A stretch of 64,000 nt of DNA from Chitinophaga rhizosphaerae (GTDB lineage Bacteria; Bacteroidota; Bacteroidia; Chitinophagales; Chitinophagaceae): the NCBI RefSeq assembly GCF_003958645.1, contig NZ_RXLO01000004.1:310001-374000 (forward strand), read 5' to 3'. The position numbers and the translations under genes are program-made. The notes under the pieces were generated by a model, which was not told where the DNA came from, did no database searches, and worked only from the letters and a program-made list of their open reading frames with translations. Within the stretch, counting starts at the first letter, position 1. Each line of letters starts with the position of its first letter. Of this stretch, positions 1 through 7,839 are shown in pieces.

Positions 1-2093
1 TTCTTCGGCGGCAGGAAATTCAGCAGATTCTTCACCCCTCCATAAATCTCCCACTCCTTCCCCAACTTCTTCGTCAACTGTACATTCTGTATGCTCCACA
101 CAGGCGATTCGGCCGGCCGCGGATCGTTCGGTTGCACGGGCAGCAACATCGGTCCATATATATTACCGGTATAATCTACCGTGAGCCCCGCTTTCCTGAA
201 CGCATAACTCACCGTCCAAGTCCCCGTAAAACGCTCCGTGAGCATGGGCCTCGTTTTCACCCCGCGATCCTTCTCGTACACGTCCATCACCGTTGCCCCG
301 GCCATGATCTTCAACGGGAAAGCGAACGCCAGGTCGGCATTGAGGCTGAACCCCTCAGACACCGCATACCCGTTCAAATTGTCATATAATATGGAGTCGG
401 GCCGGGAATAGTCGGGCATGATGCGGTTCGAGAAATGCGTGTAGAAAGCTGTTGCATCCAGCCCCAAAAAGGCGTTCCCCAACGGTATTTTCTTCGTGTA
501 GTTCAAATTGACGTTCCAGCTCCGCTCAGGTTTCAGCTCCGACTGGATCACCACCTCGCGGGCGCCGCTCAACGCGGCATGGTCTTCCGTGAACACAGAC
601 ACTACCCTGTAGCCCGTTCCCGCGTTCAGCCGGAAAACGTTCCGGTAATTGGGCGACCATTTATACGCGAGGCGGGGCGTAACGATATTGCCGTGAAGGG
701 AATTATAATCGTACCGCATCCCCAGCAGCAGGTTGTGCGCCGTGGCGAGCTTGATCTCGTCCTGCACGAACACGCCGGGCAGGAACGTCCGCTGGGGCTT
801 GTTGCCTTCCTTTTCCGTGGTAGCTACCGTATTGTCGTCATAAAACGTGTACCGGAACGGCAAACCCGCCAACAGCTTATGTTTCCCTATTTCCTTGTCC
901 CAGGTCAGCTGCGCGAACGCGATAGACTGCTTCGCGAGGAACCATGTGGTACCGTACACGGAATTCTGGTTATGGTAGTTGAACGAGCCCTGCAGCATAA
1001 GGCGCGGCTGCGTCGGCAGCTGGTATTGCCCCAACACTTCAACGCGACTGGTATATATACTCTCGCCGTACACACTGTCCGTTCCGCGCCAGCGTTTTTC
1101 CCACTGGGTTTGTCCGCCCCAGCGGTCTTCGTAAAAATATCTCGCCGCCAGCGAAGCCACGCGGTCGTTTTTCCGCGTGAAGCTCCATTTATTGAAAATA
1201 CTGATCCGGTGTTGCTGGGTAACGTCGGTGAAGCCGTCGCCGTTATGGTCTGCGGGGTCCTGGTAGTTGAAGTAGTTCAGCCCCAGGAGCGACTTTGCCC
1301 GCGATCCGGCCTTAAACCGCCAGCCCATGTCCACGTTGTATTCCTTCCAGGACGTGGCCATCACGTCGGCCGAAAGTACCGGTGCCGTGGCGGGCGATTT
1401 GGTGATAATGTTGATCAATCCCGCCACTGCTTCGGAACCATACAGCGTCGAGGCCGGGCCCTTTACCACTTCCACGCGTTCCACGAGGCTGTTCGGGATG
1501 CCGGACAGGCCGTATACGGTAGACAGGGCGCTGACGATGGGCATCCCGTCGATCATGACCATGGTGTATGGTCCTTCGAGGCCGTTGATGTGGATATCGC
1601 CCGTGTTGCAGACGTTGCAGTTCAGCTGCGGTCGCACGCCGTTAACGTTCTGGAGCGCGTCGAAAATGCTGGGTGTGGGATTCTTCCGGAAGAAGATGGG
1701 GGAATAGACTTCCACCGGCACCGGGCTTTCCATTTTGGTTACCGGCCGGAGGGTGCCGCTGACCACTACTTCGCCGAGATTGCTCGCAGAAGGTTCCAGC
1801 CTGATCAGCACGCTGGTGGTGCCTGTGGCCTTGATGGTGACCGTCTGTTTGTAAGTGAGGTACCCTACCGCGCTCACCTGGAGCTCATGTTTGCCCGCAG
1901 GAACGTTGGGGATGATGAACTGGCCGGTTTCGTCGGTCACGACGCCGGTTTTGATATCTTTAAATCCGACGGTAGCGAAGGGGATGGGTGCTTCACCTGC
2001 GGAAACGGTCCCTTTCAGGCGGCCCTGGCCGTGAGCGACAAGTGTTGCCACAGCAAATAGTAAAGTTGAAATGATACGTAGCATTGCTGCCAT
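1..2093 (-). CDS. TonB-dependent outer-membrane receptor, 3' end cut by window edge
   Basis: Outer-membrane receptor that imports a ligand with TonB energy. From the ATG at 2093 the protein has a signal peptide ending near AHGQ, a carboxypeptidase-regulatory-like domain (about residues 20-105, with PFATV and DETGQF), a plug domain with CNVCNTGDI and VMIDGMPIV, and the GLINIITK end of the plug, followed by a long beta-barrel. About 697 residues are visible and the sequence has reached GVKNLLNFLPPK, which lies near the C-terminus of such receptors, so only a few tens of residues should be missing. It follows MerC and COG0523 genes on the same strand after a 176-bp gap that contains its own promoter-like site. 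The neighbours suggest a metal or metallophore ligand, probably zinc; this is inferred from context and not from the sequence itself. Confidence 0.9.
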   Translation of the reverse strand, partial: MAAMLRIISTLLFAVATLVAHGQGRLKGTVSAGEAPIPFATVGFKDIKTGVVTDETGQFIIPNVPAGKHELQVSAVGYLTYKQTVTIKATGTTSVLIRLEPSASNLGEVVVSGTLRPVTKMESPVPVEVYSPIFFRKNPTPSIFDALQNVNGVRPQLNCNVCNTGDIHINGLEGPYTMVMIDGMPIVSALSTVYGLSGIPNSLVERVEVVKGPASTLYGSEAVAGLINIITKSPATAPVLSADVMATSWKEYNVDMGWRFKAGSRAKSLLGLNYFNYQDPADHNGDGFTDVTQQHRISIFNKWSFTRKNDRVASLAARYFYEDRWGGQTQWEKRWRGTDSVYGESIYTSRVEVLGQYQLPTQPRLMLQGSFNYHNQNSVYGTTWFLAKQSIAFAQLTWDKEIGKHKLLAGLPFRYTFYDDNTVATTEKEGNKPQRTFLPGVFVQDEIKLATAHNLLLGMRYDYNSLHGNIVTPRLAYKWSPNYRNVFRLNAGTGYRVVSVFTEDHAALSGAREVVIQSELKPERSWNVNLNYTKKIPLGNAFLGLDATAFYTHFSNRIMPDYSRPDSILYDNLNGYAVSEGFSLNADLAFAFPLKIMAGATVMDVYEKDRGVKTRPMLTERFTGTWTVSYAFRKAGLTVDYTGNIYGPMLLPVQPNDPRPAESPVWSIQNVQLTKKLGKEWEIYGGVKNLLNFLPPK

Positions 2094-2113
2094 AAGGAAT
2101 TTTATTTTTTATG

Positions 2114-2146
2114 AGACAAAGTTAAAAACAGAATTAACATTTGTCT
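2114..2146 (-). promoter_or_regulatory. Promoter -7 element and overlapping inverted repeat for the TonB receptor
   Basis: On the minus strand the positions 2124-2117 read TAACTTTG, a full match to the Bacteroidota -7 consensus TAnnTTTG, about 24 bp before the receptor start codon. An imperfect inverted repeat surrounds it: AGACAAAGTTAA (2114-2125) against TTAACATTTGTCT (2134-2146), with one extra base in the right arm. No clear -33 TTTG is seen. The repeat differs from the GCAAC palindromes at 4.0-4.1 kb, so the receptor may be controlled separately. Confidence 0.4.
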
Positions 2147-2269
2147 AAATTATTTTTTAGGCCGGTCTAAATCATAGGGTTTGGATGGAAGCCGCCGCCC
2201 GTGAAAATAATCGAGGACAAGTTGGGCGGCGGCGTTGGGGTTGCGCAGGAACTAATTACCTAAACATTA

Positions 2270-3502
2270 TCAGAAAGCAGGAAAGGGATCGTTGAAAGAA
2301 CGGCCGACTTGCCAGTCCTTAATTTCTTCGTTGTTGCACAGACAGCCGTCGAGCATAACGGAAATCGCGTGTGGGTCTATATCCTGGCCGATGATGACGA
2401 TTTCGTTGTACCGGTCGGCGAACAGCGTGTGCCATCGTTCACGGATGATTTGTTCGGATGCTGTATCGAGCTCCCACTGTTTTTCCGGGATGGAGCACCA
2501 CCAGACGCCGGCCCGGTCGGCCATGAGCGAGCGGCCCGCCTGGCTCCAATTTATGGCTACATCCGGTCTGGAAGCCAGCCACAACAAACCTTTCGAGCGA
2601 ACAACACCCTGCGGCCATTGGTGCTGGACCATCTCCCAAAACCTTTCCGGATGGAACGGTGCACGGCTGCGGTACACGAACGACCGTATCCCATATTCCT
2701 CCGTTTCCGGCACGTGTTCTTTTTCCAGTTCGGCGATCCAGCCGGCAGACTGGGAGGTTTCATCGAAGTCGAACAGCCGGGTATGGAGTACTTCGCGGAG
2801 CGGAACTTCCCCTTTGACCGCCTCCACGATCCTGGCTTTGGCGTTGAGCTTGCGCAGGAGGGATTTCAGGGCGCCTTTCTGTTCGGCGGTCACGAGGTCG
2901 CATTTGTTGAGGACGATGACGTTGGCGAATTCGATCTGGTCGGTCAGCAGGTTCACGATGGTGCGCTGGTCGTCTGCTTCCGTCAAATCTTTTTCGGATA
3001 GCAGTTCCCGGCTGGAATAATCGTGGTGGAAATTGTATGCATCCACGACGGTCACAAGCGTGTCGAGACGGGCCACGGCGCTGAGATCGATACCTTGCTG
3101 ATCGTCTTGCCAGGTGAAAGTCTGCGCTACCGGCAGCGGTTCGGAGATGCCGCTGGATTCGATGAGCAGGTAATCGAACCGTTGTTCCGCCGCGAGGCGT
3201 TGCACTTCGGCGAGGAGGTCTTCGCGGAGGGTACAGCAGATGCATCCGTTCGACATTTCCACCAGTTTTTCTTCCGTCTGATGGAGGGAAACGGCGTTCC
3301 GGACAAGGCGCGCATCGATGTTGATTTCGGCCATATCGTTCACGATGACGGCTACGCGCAGGCCTTCACGGTTGTGGAGGATGTGTTGGAGGAGCGATGT
3401 TTTCCCTGCGCCGAGGAATCCGCTGAGCACGGTGACGGGCAGTTGGGAGGGCGCCTTGCGGAAGTGGTCTGCCGACAAAGAAAATGTCGATGTTGCTGGC
3501 AT
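2270..3502 (-). CDS. COG0523 (CobW/ZNG1-like) GTP-dependent metallochaperone
   Basis: G3E-family P-loop GTPase thought to hand zinc to client proteins during zinc shortage. The 410-residue protein shows Walker [12 protein letters not shown] near residue 30, the metal-binding CxCC motif in NGCICC near residue 87, [15 protein letters not shown], the guanine-specificity motif NKCD near residue 200, and a C-terminal CobW_C-like region ([16 protein letters not shown]). Its gene lies 63 bp downstream of the MerC gene on the same strand, so the two probably form an operon read from the divergent promoter region near 4.0 kb. COG0523 genes beside a Zur-family regulator are a known sign of zinc-starvation control. 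The subfamily and client protein cannot be told from sequence alone. Confidence 0.9.
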   Translation of the reverse strand: MPATSTFSLSADHFRKAPSQLPVTVLSGFLGAGKTSLLQHILHNREGLRVAVIVNDMAEINIDARLVRNAVSLHQTEEKLVEMSNGCICCTLREDLLAEVQRLAAEQRFDYLLIESSGISEPLPVAQTFTWQDDQQGIDLSAVARLDTLVTVVDAYNFHHDYSSRELLSEKDLTEADDQRTIVNLLTDQIEFANVIVLNKCDLVTAEQKGALKSLLRKLNAKARIVEAVKGEVPLREVLHTRLFDFDETSQSAGWIAELEKEHVPETEEYGIRSFVYRSRAPFHPERFWEMVQHQWPQGVVRSKGLLWLASRPDVAINWSQAGRSLMADRAGVWWCSIPEKQWELDTASEQIIRERWHTLFADRYNEIVIIGQDIDPHAISVMLDGCLCNNEEIKDWQVGRSFNDPFPAF

Positions 3503-3565
3503 ATGGTCAGATTAATTGGTTACGAAAAAATACCTTTCGAAGGATGGCATGTTGCATCCCCCAAT

Positions 3566-3979
3566 CTATTCGGCTGCTACCGGCGCCGGTTCCTTCACCC
3601 TGCATTTCCGGCAAAAACGGATGTTATCGACATGCGCCGCGATGAGCAATCCCGCGCCCAGGGCGATCGCGCTCAGTTCCCAGGCCTCCGGGAACCAGAA
3701 ATGCCCCGCCATCAGCAATGCAAATCCCACTACGAACAACAGGGACGGCCGCACCCGGCGATGCTGGTATTTATACCCCCGGTACAGCGCCATCAATCCC
3801 ACTACGGGCGTGGCGCCCAGCAACAGGTATTCCAGCGGTTCATAATGAAGCGCCGCGCCGGCCAGCGGAAGAAACGCCGCCACCAGCGGCAACGCCACGC
3901 AATGCACCGCACAGGCCAGTGAGGCCCCGATGCCTAGCGCGTCCAGGTTCATTCTGTTCATCAGTCGATTATTGGGCAT
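3566..3979 (-). CDS. MerC-domain membrane protein
   Basis: Small inner-membrane protein of 137 residues with about four transmembrane helices. The first helix carries the MerC-type cysteine pair CAVHC (about residues 23-27), and a C-terminal FCRKC pair may also bind metal. MerC was first described as a mercury transporter, but in many Bacteroidota it sits with COG0523 genes and is linked to zinc. The gene heads the leftward operon MerC-COG0523, and its start region faces the ABC transporter operon across two palindromic operator candidates. An internal ATG seven codons downstream is also possible as the start. A role in zinc supply is inferred from context; direct mercury resistance is unlikely because no merA or merR is present. 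Confidence 0.8.
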   Translation of the reverse strand: MPNNRLMNRMNLDALGIGASLACAVHCVALPLVAAFLPLAGAALHYEPLEYLLLGATPVVGLMALYRGYKYQHRRVRPSLLFVVGFALLMAGHFWFPEAWELSAIALGAGLLIAAHVDNIRFCRKCRVKEPAPVAAE

Positions 3980-4019
3980 GGTGAGTTGGTTTTGTGGGCA
4001 ACAAAGCTAAGGGTTATTT

Positions 4020-4034
4020 TGCAACATTGTTGCA
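4020..4034. promoter_or_regulatory. Candidate Zur operator 1 (perfect palindrome)
   Basis: TGCAACATTGTTGCA is a perfect inverted repeat with 7-bp arms around one central T. It lies 41 bp upstream of the MerC start codon and 96 bp upstream of the chosen ATPase start, so one regulator bound here could control both divergent operons. The likely binder is the Fur/Zur protein encoded at 7346. That link is inference from the location. Confidence 0.55.
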
Positions 4035-4101
4035 TTTAATCCAAAAATTAATGAAATTTGTCTGTAGCGAACGCTATCTTAGCCGAATTCGACGTTCTAT
4101 T

Positions 4102-4116
4102 TGCAACGTTGTTGCC
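4102..4116. promoter_or_regulatory. Candidate Zur operator 2 (imperfect copy)
   Basis: TGCAACGTTGTTGCC repeats the core GCAAC-3-GTTGC of the palindrome at 4020-4034 but loses symmetry at the outermost pair and at the pair next to the centre. It ends 14 bp before the chosen ATG of the ATPase gene. The two centres are 82 bp apart, close to eight helical turns, which would put bound dimers on the same face of the DNA. Confidence 0.45.
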
Positions 4117-4129
4117 AAAACAAGTAGTG

Positions 4130-4771
4130 ATGACAGATATGATGATCCAGACCAGCGAACTGACATATACCTATCCGGGCGGGCGCCAGATCCGGTTCCC
4201 TGACCTGGCCTGCCGGCGGGGAGAAACGCTCCTGATCACCGGGCCTTCCGGCTCCGGGAAAACCACCCTGCTGCACCTCCTGGCAGGGCTCATCCGGCCC
4301 GCGGACGGCACCGTCAACGTAGCCGGCACGCCTATCGGCTCGCTCAGCACCCCGAAAATGGACGCCTTCCGCGGCCAGCATATCGGGATCATCTTCCAGC
4401 GATCGCATTTTATCGGGTCGCTTTCCGTGGCGGATAATCTCCTGCTCCCGCTCCGCCTCACCGGCGCGGCCGCAGACCACAAACGCCTCGAAGCCGTTGC
4501 CGCCGATCTCCGGATCGATCATCTCCTGCACCAGCTCCCCGCACGCCTGAGCCAGGGCGAGCAACAACGCGCTTCCATCGCGCGGGCCGTGTTGCCGTCG
4601 CCCAACGTCATCCTCGCCGATGAACCCACCGCCAGTCTCGATGACCGTAATTGCGAAGCCGTAGCCCGGCTGCTTTCCGAACAGGCCGCCCGTCACAACG
4701 CGGCACTGCTCATCGTTACGCACGACAACCGGCTTACATCCCTTTTCCCTCAACACATCCAACTGCCATGA
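4130..4771 (+). CDS. ABC transporter ATP-binding protein (MacB/LolD type), Zrg-like zinc system
   Basis: Cytoplasmic ATPase of a type VII (MacB/FtsX-like) ABC transporter. Walker A is GPSGSGKTTLL, the Q-loop lies in IIFQRSHF, the signature is LSQGEQQR in place of the usual LSGGQ, Walker B is VILADEPTASLD, and the H-loop is VTHD. The reading frame is open further upstream to a start at 4058, but that would place coding sequence across operator 2. The ATG at 4130, starting with MTDMMIQ, gives the normal family length of 213 residues. The stop overlaps the permease start (ATGA), so the two are translationally coupled. The substrate is inferred from neighbours to be zinc or another divalent metal. 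Confidence 0.85.
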   Translation: MTDMMIQTSELTYTYPGGRQIRFPDLACRRGETLLITGPSGSGKTTLLHLLAGLIRPADGTVNVAGTPIGSLSTPKMDAFRGQHIGIIFQRSHFIGSLSVADNLLLPLRLTGAAADHKRLEAVAADLRIDHLLHQLPARLSQGEQQRASIARAVLPSPNVILADEPTASLDDRNCEAVARLLSEQAARHNAALLIVTHDNRLTSLFPQHIQLP

Positions 4772-6078
4772 TTTTCCGCATCGCCATACGCAACCTGCTT
4801 CACAAACCGCTTTACACCGCGCTCTGCTGGCTGCTGCTTTCCTGCAGCACCACCGTGCTCCTCGTGCTGTGGGCCCTCAACCGGCAGGCGCGCCAACAGC
4901 TCGAACAGCAAATCGACGGCATCGATCTCGTGCTGGGCGCGAAGGGAAGTCCGCTCCAGCTGATCCTCAGCAGCGTTTATCATCTCGACAATCCCACCGG
5001 CAATATTTCACTGACCGAAGCCGAACGTTTCATGCATCACCCGCTGGTGGAATCAGCGATACCGATTTCGCTGGGGGATTCGTACCACGGTTTCCGGATC
5101 ATCGGCACCACGCAGGCCTATCTCGACAAATACAACGTAAAGCCCGCACAGGGAAAGGTTTTCGGGAAGTCGATGGAAGTGGTGGCCGGCGCCGAAGCCG
5201 CGCGAAAGGCTGGCCTGAAAGTGGGCAGCCGCTTCGCGGGGACGCACGGCCTGGGTAAAACGGGCCATGTGCATGAAAGGGAAGAATATCTCGTAAGCGG
5301 CATTCTTCCGGCCACCGGCCTGGCGGTCGATCAACTGCTGCTGACGCCGCTGGAAAGCGTGTGGGACATTCACGCGCCGCATCATGACGCGGATGCGCAC
5401 GATCATGCGGAAGACGGCCATGATCACGATGAACACGCAACGGATCCGGGCGCAGGGGAAGATCACGATCATCCAGATCACGCGGAGGCCGGCAGCAGGG
5501 AAAGCGCCATGATGCAAACGCCCGACCCGCGGAAGCAGGTAACGGCGGTGCTGATCAAGTTCCGCAGTCCGATGGGGCAATTGCAATTTCCGCGGATGAT
5601 CAACGAACACACGAACATGCAGGCCGCCGTGCCCGCTATCGAGATCAACCGGCTGCAATCGCTGTTGGGTACCGGCGCGAAGGTTTTGCGCGCATTGGGC
5701 TGGCTGTTGGCCGGGCTCGCCGCATGCAGTATCTTTGTAACGCTGGTGCAGGGCACGCACGAGCGCCGCTACGAACTGGCCCTCATCCGGACCATGGGCG
5801 GCTCCCGCGGCAAATTGCTCGCCCTCGTTTTCGCCGAAGCTTTCCTGTTGGGACTGGCGGGCGTGGTAACGGGTATAGCGCTGAGCCGCGTGGCTTTGCT
5901 GCTGTTGCAACAGGAACTGTTTGCCGGCTATCATTTGAATTTTTCCGGCGCCATGCCGTTAACCGCTGCCGACGCCATTACCGCCGCAGCCATCGTCGGG
6001 GCCTGCCTGCTGGCCGCTTTGCTGCCTGCAGTGCGCGCTTTCCGGCTGAATATCGCTAAAACGCTTGCCAATGCTTAA
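4768..6078 (+). CDS. FtsX/MacB-type ABC permease with His/Asp-rich periplasmic loop
   Basis: Inner-membrane permease of 436 residues. One helix near the N-terminus (about 14-38) is followed by a large periplasmic domain and three C-terminal helices (about 310-335, 355-385, 405-430), the standard MacB/LolC layout. In the periplasmic domain, residues about 201-241 hold 11 histidines and about 10 aspartates in alternating runs such as HDHAEDGHDHDEH, a likely metal-binding loop. It overlaps the ATPase by 4 bp and the following lipoprotein gene by 8 bp. MacB-type permeases usually move lipoproteins or peptides and do not form an ion channel, so the loop may sense or hand over zinc. The partner set resembles the Vibrio Zrg zinc system, as far as I recall it. 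Confidence 0.85.
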   Translation: MIFRIAIRNLLHKPLYTALCWLLLSCSTTVLLVLWALNRQARQQLEQQIDGIDLVLGAKGSPLQLILSSVYHLDNPTGNISLTEAERFMHHPLVESAIPISLGDSYHGFRIIGTTQAYLDKYNVKPAQGKVFGKSMEVVAGAEAARKAGLKVGSRFAGTHGLGKTGHVHEREEYLVSGILPATGLAVDQLLLTPLESVWDIHAPHHDADAHDHAEDGHDHDEHATDPGAGEDHDHPDHAEAGSRESAMMQTPDPRKQVTAVLIKFRSPMGQLQFPRMINEHTNMQAAVPAIEINRLQSLLGTGAKVLRALGWLLAGLAACSIFVTLVQGTHERRYELALIRTMGGSRGKLLALVFAEAFLLGLAGVVTGIALSRVALLLLQQELFAGYHLNFSGAMPLTAADAITAAAIVGACLLAALLPAVRAFRLNIAKTLANA

Positions 6079-6640
6079 AGTGGAGAAAATCGCCCTGGGC
6101 CTTGCCGCCTTCGCCCTCGTTTCCTGTTCGGACATTTCGCGGGTTTGCCGCCACGGCCTTTCCGCCGCGCCATGGATGCAGCGGGTCCTGTCTGCCCAAG
6201 CCGCTTCCTCCGGCAACCTGCCCATGTCTACCATCGATGTGGCGCCCCGCGACCAAGCGCCCCTCAAAGTGACCTGGAAACAACTGTCGGACGTCATCTT
6301 TACCCGTAAATACGACGAAAAGCTGCAATTGCCCATGCTATACCCTTCGTTCTCCCGCACCATCAAGGCCCTGAACGGGAAAACGGTGGAGATCAGCGGG
6401 TACATGGTGCCGATAGATCCGAAGGGCTCCGTGTACGTGCTCAGCGCCAACCCCAACAGCTCCTGTTTCTTCTGCGGCGGCTCGGGACCGGAATCCGTAA
6501 TGGCACTGAACTTCAAATCGAAAAAACCGGATTTCGAAACCGATGACTATATCAAAGTGAAAGGCGTATTGAGACTCAACGAGAAAAACATTTATGAAAT
6601 GTACTATAATCTCGACAACGCCGAAATCACGGGCAAATGA
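6071..6640 (+). CDS. DUF3299-type lipoprotein of the metal ABC operon
   Basis: Predicted lipoprotein of 189 residues. The N-terminus MLKVEKIALGLAAFALVSC carries a lipobox ending in the acylated cysteine. The mature part matches the DUF3299 pattern, with GYMVPID, the cysteine pair in SSCFFCGGSGPES and VKGVLRLN. DUF3299 proteins are commonly encoded next to an ABC ATPase/permease pair of this type. The CFFC pair could bind metal or form a disulfide. A TTG start at 6065 is open, but the ATG at 6071 gives the better signal sequence and overlaps the permease end by 8 bp. The exact function is unknown; an envelope-facing metal acceptor or adaptor is plausible. Confidence 0.75.
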   Translation: MLKVEKIALGLAAFALVSCSDISRVCRHGLSAAPWMQRVLSAQAASSGNLPMSTIDVAPRDQAPLKVTWKQLSDVIFTRKYDEKLQLPMLYPSFSRTIKALNGKTVEISGYMVPIDPKGSVYVLSANPNSSCFFCGGSGPESVMALNFKSKKPDFETDDYIKVKGVLRLNEKNIYEMYYNLDNAEITGK

Positions 6641-6672
6641 CCTGGCTCAGGGCCCATCTGGGGAAACTGTGC

Positions 6673-6680
6673 TAACTTTG
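6673..6680 (+). promoter_or_regulatory. Promoter -7 element (TAnnTTTG) before the SCO gene
   Basis: TAACTTTG matches the Bacteroidota -7 consensus and lies 28 bp before the SCO start codon, so SCO and zur may be transcribed separately from the ABC operon as well as by read-through. No good -33 element is visible. Confidence 0.4.
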
Positions 6681-6708
6681 CAAATCAGACCAGGAGATAA
6701 AATTCGAC

Positions 6709-7335
6709 ATGTCCAAGAAGTTAATAATTTATACCACATTTTTCGTGCTGCTGAGCGGCAGCTTCATGGCCTACTACGCCTTCATGATCAAGGAAAGCAG
6801 GGGCAGCTGGATCGGCAAGGAAAAACTCCCGGTACTGGGCGCTCCCGGCCACACCGTACAGGGCTTCAGCTTTACCGACCAGGACAGTAACCAGGTGACG
6901 CAAGACCATGTGAAAGGAAAGATTTATGTAGCCGAGTATTTCTTCACCACCTGTACGAACATCTGCCCGGTGATGAACAAAAACATGGAAAAAGTCTATG
7001 CGAAATATAAGGACAAGCCGAATTTCCTCATCCTGTCCCATACTTCCGACCCGGACTACGATTCCGTTCGCGTGCTGAAGGCTTATGCCGAAGAGCATGG
7101 CGCGGACCCGAAAAACTGGCACTTCCTTACCGGCGACAAGCGGCAGCTTTACAAACTGGCCCGCGAAAGTTACCTGGTAGACGATGGTACCTTTACCGGG
7201 GAAGACGACTTCATCCACACGCAGTGGTTTGCGCTGGTAGACGGCGAAGGCCGCATCCGCGGACTGTATGAAGGCACGAAAGTTAAAGACGTTGACAAGC
7301 TGATAGCCGACATCGACCGGCTGATGCAAGAGTAA
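6709..7335 (+). CDS. SCO1/SenC-family thioredoxin-fold protein
   Basis: Membrane-anchored periplasmic protein of 208 residues with one N-terminal helix (about 5-25) and a thioredoxin-like fold. It keeps the family's metal/redox residues: the CxxxCP motif CTNICP near residue 83 and the distal histidine in DDFIHTQWF near residue 170. SCO proteins classically deliver copper to the CuA site of cytochrome oxidase or reduce its cysteines. Here no cytochrome oxidase genes are close. The gene sits between a DUF3299 lipoprotein and a Zur-type regulator, so either it has a role in envelope metal handling or it is simply co-located. Family assignment is firm; the target is not known. Confidence 0.85.
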   Translation: MSKKLIIYTTFFVLLSGSFMAYYAFMIKESRGSWIGKEKLPVLGAPGHTVQGFSFTDQDSNQVTQDHVKGKIYVAEYFFTTCTNICPVMNKNMEKVYAKYKDKPNFLILSHTSDPDYDSVRVLKAYAEEHGADPKNWHFLTGDKRQLYKLARESYLVDDGTFTGEDDFIHTQWFALVDGEGRIRGLYEGTKVKDVDKLIADIDRLMQE

Positions 7336-7345
7336 ATTTTAAACA

Positions 7346-7774
7346 ATGCCTGCAAAACACAAAGAAATCATCGTGGAGTTGTTACGTTCCAGCAATCTGA
7401 GCGTAACGGATACCCGTGTGAAGATTTTGGAGCTCTTTTTGAAAAGCAACGGCGCACTCGAACATGCCGATTTCGAAAAGCTCACCGGCAAGAGCTTCGA
7501 CCGGGTAACGATTTACCGTACCCTGCAAACCTTCCTCGACAAAGGGATCGTACATAAAATCCCTACCACCGATACCAGCGTGCGCTATGCCATCTGCAAA
7601 TCGGAGTGCCGGGAGCACGAGCATCATGATCATCACGTTCACTTCCGCTGCGAAGAATGCGGCAGCACCCAATGCCTCGACGAAACCGACGTGCCGGCGA
7701 TCACCCTCCCGCAGGGTTACGCCATGCACAATGTGGAAGTAGTGGTGAGCGGCGTTTGCAAATCCTGCCAATAA
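7346..7774 (+). CDS. zur: Fur-family regulator, probably Zur
   Basis: Metal-dependent repressor of 142 residues. The N-terminal winged helix includes SVTDTRVKILELF and the recognition region FDRVTIYRTLQTF. The dimerisation half holds a histidine-rich stretch, HEHHDHHVHF, and two CxxC pairs, CEEC and CKSC, that form the structural zinc site in Fur proteins. Starting 10 bp after the SCO gene, it ends a metal-homeostasis operon, and two GCAAC palindromes lie upstream of that operon. Zur is favoured over Fur or PerR because of the COG0523 and Zrg-like neighbours. If it represses its own operon, this would be a negative feedback loop. Confidence 0.8.
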   Translation: MPAKHKEIIVELLRSSNLSVTDTRVKILELFLKSNGALEHADFEKLTGKSFDRVTIYRTLQTFLDKGIVHKIPTTDTSVRYAICKSECREHEHHDHHVHFRCEECGSTQCLDETDVPAITLPQGYAMHNVEVVVSGVCKSCQ

Positions 7775-7792
7775 GAGGGTAGAATGTATAAA

Positions 7793-7823
7793 AAAAGGAG
7801 CGACTTTACCGGTCGCTCCTTTT
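7793..7823. terminator. Bidirectional terminator between zur and the M3 peptidase
   Basis: Perfect 9-bp stem AGGAGCGAC (7796-7804) / GTCGCTCCT (7812-7820) with a 7-base loop, extended by A-T pairs, giving a T-run on either strand. It separates the convergent genes. Confidence 0.85.
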
Positions 7824-7839
7824 CTATTTTCAGTCGTAC

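Noticed and set aside
435..2060. 541-codon plus-strand frame over the first TonB receptor
   Set aside because: Shadow of a clear receptor gene; composition is not protein-like.
4058..4129. Upstream start of the ABC ATPase
   Set aside because: It would place coding sequence across operator 2 and adds 24 residues not typical of the family.
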